Shown: positions 55,307 through 61,051 of the stretch, in pieces
Numbering within the stretch: position 1 is the first letter of the stretch
Layout: each line of letters begins with the position of its first letter
Source of the DNA: an uncultured Spirochaetales bacterium
GTDB taxonomy: Bacteria > Spirochaetota > Spirochaetia > Sphaerochaetales > Sphaerochaetaceae
Direction of reading: 5' to 3'
Length of the DNA stretch: 61,051 nt
Assembly (NCBI GenBank): GCA_934271365.1
Contig: CAKQRI010000006.1
Span: forward strand, 1-61,051
Made by a program: the position numbers and the translations under genes
Notes under the pieces: model-generated
The model's database searches: none
What the model was told of the DNA's origin: nothing
What the model saw: only the letters and a program-made list of their open reading frames with translations

Positions 55307-56915
55307 TTTCATTTTCCTTATCCATAGGTTTTATCATTGTTTCAATAAATGAGATTTCTTCTTCAGTCAGTTTATATTTTCTATATAATTGCTGGTCTAT
55401 CTCTGTAATAGGTTTACTCCAGTCAATATCAGATGAATCTGTAAAATCCTGCATAGGGACAAATCTATAAACCTTTGAAGTTGTATGTTGTGTTTGCTTT
55501 TGAATTCCAACTAAACATCTGAAGAACTTAGTTCTTATATATCTGATTACGTTTTGTGCTTCTATTTTAGATTTAAATGGTCCTATTTGAAGGAAAGTCT
55601 CAGTGCACAGTTCACCTGGTGTACTTAGAACTGGTGTACTTAGAACTGGTGTACTTAGAACTGGTGTACTTGGCACTTCACCTATTGCACCGCATCCATA
55701 AGCTTCTGCAATAAAAACCTTATATGCATGAAGTGATTCATTTTGCTTTGGAATTGGATAGTTATTAGGAATATATTTCCACATTCTTTTTTGTTTTTGT
55801 CCTAATCCTAGTATCCTAAAACCATTCTCAATAGGAATATCAGAGAATTGGGGCAATCCGAATTTTGATGGATTAATCATTGTTTCTGCTTCTAAACCGT
55901 ATGGTTTACGTGCAGAAACAACCGAATTGAAAAATTTTGGACATTGATCAATTTTCTGTTTAATTTGAAGTAATATGTTATTTCTTATAAATATATCAGT
56001 ATTCTCTTCTGCTAAAAATCTTATTGAGATTTTTTCACCTTCTGTGTCTATTGTGTGAATCTCACATTTTGTTTCAATTTTATTGTCTCTCAGAAAATAA
56101 CAAACACCACCTTTTATATCTACACCATTGAAAATCTCTTTGCTATTCAAAAAATCATATAGTTTAATGATATGCTTATCATGGATCATTTCGTCTCTAA
56201 ATTTATCTAGTCCTTTGCCTCCAGTCATCCATCGAGATGGAATAATCATTGTTATAAATCTAGGATTAAGCTTTTTTGCTTGTTCGATAAATTTCTGGTA
56301 AATTGGGATTGCACTAGCCTGTGCGCCTCCATCATTTAGCTGATACGGAGGATTGCTTATTATTAAATCAAATTTCATGTTTTTCAGTTCCATTAACTTC
56401 TTTTCAGATAGATGAATGAATTCATAAGCATGTGTTTCTGCTTCTGTTCCTCTATCATTTGTATTTCTAGATGCACCACAAAGTGAACACTTCTTATTTA
56501 TCCATGTATGCTCTATTCTTTTGTATAGGATATTTCCTTGCATACCTTCAAATCTGGTTATTGAATAAGAGCCGTTTGCTGTTTTACTGCAATAAACGCT
56601 ACGTCGTGATAAATAAGACGTGAGTTCTGTTATTGCATATCCAAAAAGCTGCTTGTGAAAGATATGGTCAATTCTTTCTTGTAAATCAGGAATTATTTCC
56701 TCTAGTCCCTTAATGAAACGTTTTGCAGCTTCTCTTAGGAAAACTCCACTTTTACATGCAGGGTCTAAGACTTTGACTGAAGGGTCTTTCCAAAATTCTT
56801 CTGGAATCATATCCAGAACAGCATTTGCAATCTCTGGTGGTGTGAATACTTCATCATTAGATAGATTTGAAAGGCATGTGAGAATATCAGGATTATGATT
56901 GATTACTTCAGACAT
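55299..56915 (-). CDS. Eco57I-like N6-adenine DNA methyltransferase
   Basis: 538 residues. Motif I is VKVLDPACKSGVFLREAAKR (the Lys for Gly is common in this branch) and motif IV is DLIISNPPYQLNDGG, so the enzyme should methylate adenine N6. A CSLCGASRN zinc-knuckle-like pair lies near 160. Near 415-432 three perfect copies of STPVL stand in a row, from a 15-bp DNA repeat, inside the likely target-recognition part. GGAGG precedes the ATG. It overlaps the upstream methyltransferase-like gene by 13 bases and the helicase gene by 8, so the three are one operon. Confidence 0.87.
   Translation of the reverse strand: MSEVINHNPDILTCLSNLSNDEVFTPPEIANAVLDMIPEEFWKDPSVKVLDPACKSGVFLREAAKRFIKGLEEIIPDLQERIDHIFHKQLFGYAITELTSYLSRRSVYCSKTANGSYSITRFEGMQGNILYKRIEHTWINKKCSLCGASRNTNDRGTEAETHAYEFIHLSEKKLMELKNMKFDLIISNPPYQLNDGGAQASAIPIYQKFIEQAKKLNPRFITMIIPSRWMTGGKGLDKFRDEMIHDKHIIKLYDFLNSKEIFNGVDIKGGVCYFLRDNKIETKCEIHTIDTEGEKISIRFLAEENTDIFIRNNILLQIKQKIDQCPKFFNSVVSARKPYGLEAETMINPSKFGLPQFSDIPIENGFRILGLGQKQKRMWKYIPNNYPIPKQNESLHAYKVFIAEAYGCGAIGEVPSTPVLSTPVLSTPVLSTPGELCTETFLQIGPFKSKIEAQNVIRYIRTKFFRCLVGIQKQTQHTTSKVYRFVPMQDFTDSSDIDWSKPITEIDQQLYRKYKLTEEEISFIETMIKPMDKENENE
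55618..55671 (-). repeat. 15-bp tandem repeat within the methyltransferase gene
   Basis: The unit GGTGTACTTAGAACT occurs three times exactly (55618-55662) and then partially (GGTGTACTT). It encodes STPVL units, so a gain or loss of copies keeps the frame but changes the length of a Ser-Thr-Pro linker. No other repeat of this kind is seen in the window. Confidence 0.95.
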
Positions 56916-57568
56916 GGTAGCCTCCAGTATTCAATCGGCTTATATTCCCTTATGGGATTTGGTATGTATGCCCCTATTTCCTCATCATAATCATCAGTTG
57001 ATAGAAAAAGGTCACCTTGTTTTCCATTTTCCTGTACCTGAAGCATTGCTGCGAGTTCGAAGTCTCTTCGTTTGATGAAGATTCCTTTTACGAGATTCCA
57101 TTCAGCAAATACGATTGGTTTTCCATTAGATTGAAGGAGTGTCAGGGCATCCCCGCATAAAATATTTGTATCTAAAAGATATCTAGCAGATTCATATATT
57201 CCTTCGATGGCATTTTTTCCAACTGCGTTTTTGTGGCTTGCTTCCCAAATGGAATACAAACGAGCTTTGCATTCTTCTGTGTTATCTTCCATTATGTCTA
57301 TGCCATAAATAGAAGCTAAAGCTAGAATGCTGTTCTTCTCCCATTCATCTGGAAATCTGCTATAGTATCTGCTGACTGTATGCAATTTTCTTGTGAGTAT
57401 CTCTGCTAGAAAATTTCCATTTCCACATGCGGGCTCCAATACTCTGCTGTCTACTCTTTCGCATTCATCTTTGGCTAGATCGCACATAGCCTTTACTTCT
57501 TTTTCAGATGTAAAAACTTCACCATGTTCCCTAACACGGTTTCTGGATTTTATCTGTTTTTGATTCAT
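56903..57568 (-). CDS. Methyltransferase-like protein lacking the catalytic NPPY motif
   Basis: 221 residues. SAM-binding motif I is clear, VLEPACGNGNFLAEIL, and the start EHGEVFTSEKEVKAMC is typical of N6-adenine methyltransferases. Where NPPY should follow, the protein has PIVFAEWNLVKG, so it is unlikely to methylate by itself and may be a partner of the Eco57I-like protein downstream, with which it overlaps by 13 bases. The first ATG (57568) is in an 11-bp inverted repeat that also frames its ribosome-binding site AAAGGGA. Confidence 0.75.
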   Translation of the reverse strand: MNQKQIKSRNRVREHGEVFTSEKEVKAMCDLAKDECERVDSRVLEPACGNGNFLAEILTRKLHTVSRYYSRFPDEWEKNSILALASIYGIDIMEDNTEECKARLYSIWEASHKNAVGKNAIEGIYESARYLLDTNILCGDALTLLQSNGKPIVFAEWNLVKGIFIKRRDFELAAMLQVQENGKQGDLFLSTDDYDEEIGAYIPNPIREYKPIEYWRLPCLK

Positions 57569-57601
57569 TTTCCATTCCCTTTAGGAAAGCAATGGAAAAT
57601 G
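57566..57601 (-). repeat. Inverted repeat spanning the methyltransferase start
   Basis: CATTTTCCATT (57566-57576) and AATGGAAAATG (57591-57601) are a perfect 11-bp inverted repeat separated by 14 bases. On the minus strand the right arm is read first, then the ribosome-binding site AAAGGGA in the loop, then the left arm containing the start ATG. It could be a translational hairpin or a repressor operator. Confidence 0.75.
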
Positions 57602-57768
57602 TAAAAAACTGTACTAAGATGTTTACTGTGAAAAAGATTAAAAAAAGGATTAAAAAAAGATTTTTATATCGTTATTTGTTGGTTTATATTCATTTTTGAT
57701 TTAAAATTCAGATTAATTCTTCATAGATATTGTTATTGCCATGGTTAGCAGGAAAGTACACATTCTTG
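57602..57768 (-). promoter_or_regulatory. AT-rich upstream region of the R-M-like operon
   Basis: 167 bases with no gene. It holds a perfect tandem copy of a 12-mer with seven As (57636-57659), and one of two TTGTTATTGCC direct repeats (57730-57740; the other, 57766-57776, covers the recombinase stop). The promoter of the methyltransferase operon should be here, but no convincing -35/-10 pair stands out. Confidence 0.4.
57636..57659. repeat. Two perfect tandem copies of GATTAAAAAAAG
   Basis: The 12-mer is repeated exactly once with no gap, each with a run of seven As. Homopolymer runs and short tandem repeats in promoter regions are a known source of slipped-strand switching; here they lie 68 bases upstream of the operon start. 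Confidence 0.9.
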
Positions 57769-58386
57769 TTATTGCCTATTTTCAGCTATTCTTTGTTCAA
57801 ATACTTTAACTTTAAGTCTAAATGTTGAATAAGGCATTTTGCACTTTTTGGCAGCAGATGTTCCTGTTATTTCTTTGGCTTTCCATAAGTCATATATCTC
57901 TCTGAAATTCGAAGGTAATGGATGTTCAGGATGACCGAATACAACGCCTCTTGCTTTAGCTGCTGCTATGCCTTCGGCTTGTCGTTGCTTTATGTTTGCT
58001 CTTTCATTTTCTGCCACAAAAGACAGTACCTGCAGAAAGATATCAGAGAGAAAAGTTCCCATAAGGTCCTTACCTCTTCTTGTATCCAGCATAGGCATAT
58101 CTATGACAAAGATATCTGCACCAATATCTTTTGTGAGATACCTCCACTGTTCGATTATCTCATTGTAATTTCGTCCTAACCTATCAATGCTTTTTATAAA
58201 AAGTATATCATCTTTCTGTATTGTCTTTATCAGCCTCTGGTATTGAGGTCTTTTGAAGTCTTTACCTGATTGGATATCAAGATATAGATTCTCTTCTGGC
58301 ACAGAGTGTTCCTTCATCGCAACTCTCTGTCTATCCTCGTTCTGGTCTTTTGAGCTGACCCTCATATATCCATAGATTTTTTTCAT
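57769..58386 (-). CDS. Small serine recombinase (resolvase/invertase family)
   Basis: 205 residues. The catalytic Ser is in YGYMRVSSKDQNEDRQ; SGKDFKRPQYQRLIKTIQ and IKSIDRLGRNYNEIIEQW carry the other active-site residues (the R-L-G-R motif). Then comes the long E helix (about 100-135) and a helix-turn-helix-like tail (GTSAAKKCKMPYSTFRLKV). Members of this size resolve or invert DNA between two short sites. AGAGGA lies before the ATG. It ends 200 bases before the R-M-like operon and could act on sites there. Confidence 0.9.
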   Translation of the reverse strand: MKKIYGYMRVSSKDQNEDRQRVAMKEHSVPEENLYLDIQSGKDFKRPQYQRLIKTIQKDDILFIKSIDRLGRNYNEIIEQWRYLTKDIGADIFVIDMPMLDTRRGKDLMGTFLSDIFLQVLSFVAENERANIKQRQAEGIAAAKARGVVFGHPEHPLPSNFREIYDLWKAKEITGTSAAKKCKMPYSTFRLKVKVFEQRIAENRQ

Positions 58387-58488
58387 TTATCCTCTCCATT
58401 TTGTCGATGAGGATTAAGATTAGCATATTACTGATTCAATGGGATTCTGATCTGCATGCATTTGATTTCCTGATGAATTCCAATGGCA

Positions 58489-58665
58489 CTAGTCTATACT
58501 TGATTTAACCCATGATTCCGGAATGATCACAATGGATATTATTTCTCTGCTTAAGATTTCAAATATCCAGAGAATCATTAATATCGCGCTGAATACTATT
58601 ATTGAAGATACTAGGAACAAAAGACGGGCTAAGTTTTTTCTCATTTTTTCTAAACTATTTTTCAT
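58489..58665 (-). CDS. Short hydrophobic membrane ORF
   Basis: 58 codons, MKNSLEKMRKNLARLLFLVS..., with a charged N-terminus, a strong hydrophobic run (about residues 13-36) and a second hydrophobic stretch (about 40-50). It has no visible ribosome-binding site, so it is uncertain. It could be a small membrane protein of a toxin kind or a non-coding open frame. It overlaps the remnant below by a few bases and precedes the recombinase gene. Confidence 0.35.
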   Translation of the reverse strand: MKNSLEKMRKNLARLLFLVSSIIVFSAILMILWIFEILSREIISIVIIPESWVKSSID

Positions 58666-58874
58666 TCAGCAGAAAATCATAGATTTCCTTAATCAACACA
58701 CCAGGATTATTGTAATAAGGTGCTGGGAAATCTTTTGTAATAATGATTTCTCTTTATTCCGTGTGGAGATGCCTTTTATTATAGATTTTTGCATTTTACT
58801 GCAGAAATCTTACATAGCATTCTTATATCAGTGGCTGGAATCAGCTTCAGTTCAACAGATTCTTCGTTTTTCAT
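58655..58874 (-). pseudogene. Frameshifted gene remnant, possibly the C-terminus of an alpha/beta hydrolase
   Basis: On the minus strand three frames in turn give protein-like text: ATDIRMLCKISAVKCKNL, then IIKGISTRNKE, then IIITKDFPAPYYNNPGVL followed by IKEIYDFLLNEK and a stop. The last part resembles alpha/beta hydrolase C-termini (a GHFP-x-x-x-ENPEVF-type segment), but the catalytic His region is not certain. Two frameshifts would be needed, so this is presumably a decayed gene. Confidence 0.35.
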
Positions 58875-58963
58875 ATCTATGAACTCTTAGTTATCTATGC
58901 ATGTGGCTTTGTTTTATCATGCCATTATTTACAAATCTCAATTACACTACTACCCTTTTATCT
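58875..58963 (+). promoter_or_regulatory. Region before the sugar isomerase-like gene
   Basis: TTTACA (58928-58933) and TACCCT (58951-58956) are 17 bases apart, with the predicted transcript start near 58963, next to the ATG at 58964. There is no ribosome-binding site. As for rpe, this suggests a leaderless mRNA, though the -10 here is a poor match. Confidence 0.35.
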
Positions 58964-59854
58964 ATGCTGGATATTGGATTTAGAGCTCATGATTTTGGAT
59001 TTGCGGATTCTCTCGATACTTTTATTGAGACTGTTCATAGCTATGTTAATGGAGGAAAGCTCCACTTTGCTCCCCATAAGACAATAAGGAATCTTCTTCC
59101 CTGGACTGAGTGGACAGAAGATTATGCTTCTTCTATTAAAGAAAAGCTTCTGGATAATGAAATAACAATAGAAGTTCTAGGATGTACGATTAACCCAGTT
59201 CATCCTGATCCTGATATGAGAAGGCTTGAGATTGAGCGCTATAAGAAGAACCTTCGTCTTTCCCATTGCTTTGGTGCTTCCATTGTTGGCACTGAGACAG
59301 GCTCATGGTCTCCTTCTCTTTCATATTCGGCCGAGACCTTTGAGCCATATGTCTATGATATATTCCTCTCTTCTCTTGATGAGATGCTGAATGAAGCAAT
59401 TAAGAGAGATGCTGTAATCGGAATTGAGCCAGCTGCATTTATCCATACAATATGCTCACCTGAAAGATTGCGAATGTTTCTTGAGACATTTGATGATGAG
59501 CATTTAATGGTGACTATGGATCCTGTTAATCTCATTCCTCGCTCTGGAATCGCAGAGCCTGATGGCTCTTACAGAAGATGTCCAAGCGAAGATGCACAGA
59601 GGGAGTACTATACACCTCTTCTTGAAGATTTCAGAGAAAGGATTGCTGTTCTTCATGCAAAGGACTATAAGCTGACAGCTGAAGGATTCAAGAAAGGTGA
59701 TCTTACAGCACTTACAGGTGTCTTTGACTGGAAAGGGTTTCTTTCTCTTGTTAAAAGGCTAGATCTTAATGTTCCGATTATCCTTGAGAATATGAATCCT
59801 GATACTCTATTAATGACAATAGAAAGACTGAATGCTCTCTATGCTAATGCTTAG
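58964..59854 (+). CDS. TIM-barrel sugar phosphate isomerase/epimerase-like protein
   Basis: 296 residues of the xylose isomerase-like TIM barrel (AP endonuclease 2 superfamily). Motifs include IGFRAHDFGF, HFAPHKTIRN, VLGCTINPVHPDP, AVIGIEPAAF with a Glu ligand, LMVTMDPVNLIP with an Asp ligand, IAVLHAKDYKL with a His ligand, and VPIILENMNP with a final Glu. The substrate cannot be told. Two in-frame ATGs upstream would add residues that do not look conserved. Its stop overlaps that of the convergent DUF368 gene. Confidence 0.82.
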   Translation: MLDIGFRAHDFGFADSLDTFIETVHSYVNGGKLHFAPHKTIRNLLPWTEWTEDYASSIKEKLLDNEITIEVLGCTINPVHPDPDMRRLEIERYKKNLRLSHCFGASIVGTETGSWSPSLSYSAETFEPYVYDIFLSSLDEMLNEAIKRDAVIGIEPAAFIHTICSPERLRMFLETFDDEHLMVTMDPVNLIPRSGIAEPDGSYRRCPSEDAQREYYTPLLEDFRERIAVLHAKDYKLTAEGFKKGDLTALTGVFDWKGFLSLVKRLDLNVPIILENMNPDTLLMTIERLNALYANA

Positions 59855-60696
59855 GTCCTACTACTCTCTGCTTTTGAGAGCATATAGATTGCAGTGAAGC
59901 CTATTATTGAAGATATTAGGCACCATATTATATCCAGTCCTGATGGGAGACCTGGAAACACAGATGCAACGCTCCCTAGAAGGAATCCAAGAATGATAAG
60001 ATATGTAGCTTTGGGATGTTTCTCCATAGCCCATGTAAGGAATCCTGTCAGTGTGAATATGCCTATGATGCCACCTATTCCTAATGGAATCAGAGGAAGG
60101 ATATTCAAAGTTGATACAGCATTCAGTATTGTCTCATAGAGCCCGATTACAATTAATAGATATGATATTGAGATGCCTGGAAGCACAAAGCCTATTGATA
60201 GCAGAAAGCCTCCTATTATCTGGCTTATTATAGAAGCTGCACTGTGCTCCAGTGAAGGTTCAAATGCCCCTTCTGGAATGTATCTGATTGAGAATACAAG
60301 CAATCCTCCGATTGCAACATATAGAAGGTATGGAATGTATGTGATTATCTTCTCTCTTCTCTCTGCAACCTTAGATGCCTTGACAATAGTCGGCACTGTT
60401 GCAATGACTGCTCCAAGGAAGAAGTACATCACAATGAGATAGCTTGTTTCCAGAAGCTTAGATAACGGTCTGCTGATCAGGAATACACCAAGAAGTCCTG
60501 CAATCAGGAATGTGAGCAGATAGATGAAGGATTCCTTGAATCTGTCTTTCTTCAGCAGTCCAGGGACAGATTCAATCAGAGTGTTATACTCTCCGAGAAT
60601 CATTGCCATAGAGCCTCCAGATACTCCTGGTACAGTCATTGTGGATCCTATGATAAAAGCCTTGAGCGCTGTTAGTGAGATTTTCCTGAAAGTCAT
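59851..60696 (-). CDS. DUF368 membrane protein, probable polyprenyl-phosphate transporter
   Basis: 281 residues with about eight membrane segments and the two family loops, VPGVSGGSMAMILGEYNTLI near the start and VLPGISISYLLIVIGLYETI in the middle. DUF368 proteins (PopT) return undecaprenyl phosphate across the membrane for reuse in cell-wall synthesis. The inverted repeat of the two loops fits that class. Its stop codon overlaps the isomerase stop in TTAG. Confidence 0.88.
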   Translation of the reverse strand: MTFRKISLTALKAFIIGSTMTVPGVSGGSMAMILGEYNTLIESVPGLLKKDRFKESFIYLLTFLIAGLLGVFLISRPLSKLLETSYLIVMYFFLGAVIATVPTIVKASKVAERREKIITYIPYLLYVAIGGLLVFSIRYIPEGAFEPSLEHSAASIISQIIGGFLLSIGFVLPGISISYLLIVIGLYETILNAVSTLNILPLIPLGIGGIIGIFTLTGFLTWAMEKHPKATYLIILGFLLGSVASVFPGLPSGLDIIWCLISSIIGFTAIYMLSKAESSRT

Positions 60697-60763
60697 TTCT
60701 TTAGAATACAGTCACTCTGTGCAACATGTCAATTTTCATGGAAATCAGCAATGTATCATTGAT

Positions 60764-60794
60764 AAAAAATGATGAGGACTGAAAGAACCTCACC
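60764..60794 (-). terminator. Rho-independent terminator of the partial gene at the window end
   Basis: On the minus strand GGTGAGG pairs with CCTCATC (one G-U pair) around TTCTTTCAGT and is followed by ATTTTTTATC. It lies 14 bases past the stop of the partial gene, which supports that gene being real. Confidence 0.6.
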
Positions 60795-60807
60795 GCATTT
60801 ATTATAT

Positions 60808-61050
60808 TCAGCTGTTATGGTTTTTCTGCATTAATTGATTGCTACCTTCATGTTTCAGTCCTTTCTCAAGCTCTAGCCTTAGATCTTCTTTATTCTCATT
60901 AAAAATCCCTCCTACTGTATTTATAATCCAATAAGAGGTGTTCACATCATCCAGAATATTGATTTCAGATACAGAATGCGGCATAGAGAGGAACGATTTT
61001 TTTGTTATCCTCAAAGCCGAAGTTTTTGGCAGAGAGCTTGATAGCATAAG
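60808..61050 (-). CDS. C-terminal part of an unidentified protein (runs off the window)
   Basis: The last 80 or so codons of a gene whose start lies outside the window. The text (SMPHSVSEINILDDVNTSYW, ending GLKHEGSNQLMQKNHNS) matches no family I can name; it is hydrophilic without an evident signal or membrane segment. A terminator stands right after its stop. Confidence 0.5.
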   Translation of the reverse strand, partial: LMLSSSLPKTSALRITKKSFLSMPHSVSEINILDDVNTSYWIINTVGGIFNENKEDLRLELEKGLKHEGSNQLMQKNHNS

Positions 61051-61051
61051 C

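Noticed and set aside
55618..55671. Possible CRISPR array
   Set aside because: The repeats are 15 bp with no spacers and lie in frame inside a gene. No CRISPR array was seen anywhere in the window.
50480..58520. A second copy of the tRNA-Thr 3' end as an att site
   Set aside because: Read through the region beyond the recombinase without finding the CCCATCTTTGGC sequence, so tRNA-site integration is not proven.
58523..58882. Plus-strand 119-codon ORF before the isomerase
   Set aside because: Composition is Ile/Phe-rich without a fold pattern, no ribosome-binding site, and the opposite strand gives better protein-like text.

Overview
The window is about 61 kb of an AT-leaning (roughly 40% GC by eye) bacterial chromosome, dense in housekeeping genes with many 4- to 14-bp gene overlaps. 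Several features point to a spirochaete: a 908-residue GreA with a huge N-terminal extension, a PUR-domain nucleic-acid-binding protein, a short (924 aa) SMC of the P115 kind, and lipoproteins with loose lipoboxes. A Sphaerochaeta/Treponema-like host is my best guess; this is inferred from gene content, not from a database match.

Layout. 1-14.2 kb (+): the 3' end of mutS with a terminator, then a translation/RNA run rimP-nusA-infB-rbfA-truB-ribF-rpsO-pnp-dut, then lptF-lptG-tgt and a small lipoprotein. 14.17-15.55 kb: an IS3/IS150-type insertion sequence with about 45-bp terminal inverted repeats, sitting in a gap of only a few bases between two convergent genes. 15.55-18.28 kb (-): the long greA, whose leader carries a terminator-like hairpin. 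18.46-28.0 kb (+): rpe-dtd-recA-scpA-scpB-rluB-cmk-rpsA, a TPR membrane protein, a lipoprotein and mazG. 28.0-41.7 kb (-): rnpB, a coiled-coil zinc-ribbon protein, dnaG-rpoD, a cysteine-cluster protein, tRNA-Tyr, coaD, and the ffh-rpsP-khpA-rimM-trmD-rplS operon, with smc behind its own start. 41.7-46.3 kb (+): rnhB, a DUF362/ferredoxin protein, the PUR protein and two tandem M29 aminopeptidase-like genes. 46.3-50.3 kb (-): coaX, an ABC-F ATPase, tRNA-Glu and tRNA-Gln, tsaD and a 73-aa gene.

50.4-58.9 kb is the accessory region. It starts at a tRNA-Thr(CGT) gene with a faulty T stem and holds a DUF2075 nuclease-helicase, a three-gene restriction-modification-like operon (a methyltransferase-like protein lacking NPPY, an Eco57I-like methyltransferase with an in-frame pentapeptide tandem repeat, and a GIY-YIG/SF2-helicase fusion), a small serine recombinase, and debris that includes a 58-aa membrane ORF and a frameshifted remnant. 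This is the most likely place for a poorly described defence system. After it come a TIM-barrel sugar isomerase-like gene, a DUF368 polyprenyl-phosphate transporter and the 3' end of an unidentified gene.

Together the core genes cover ribosome assembly and tRNA modification, transcription elongation, chromosome condensation (smc and scpAB are both present), CoA synthesis (coaD and coaX) and outer-membrane lipid export (lptFG). Recognisable -35/-10 promoters with 17-18 bp spacing stand before most of the tRNA genes, ffh and the PUR gene, and intrinsic terminators mark most unit ends.
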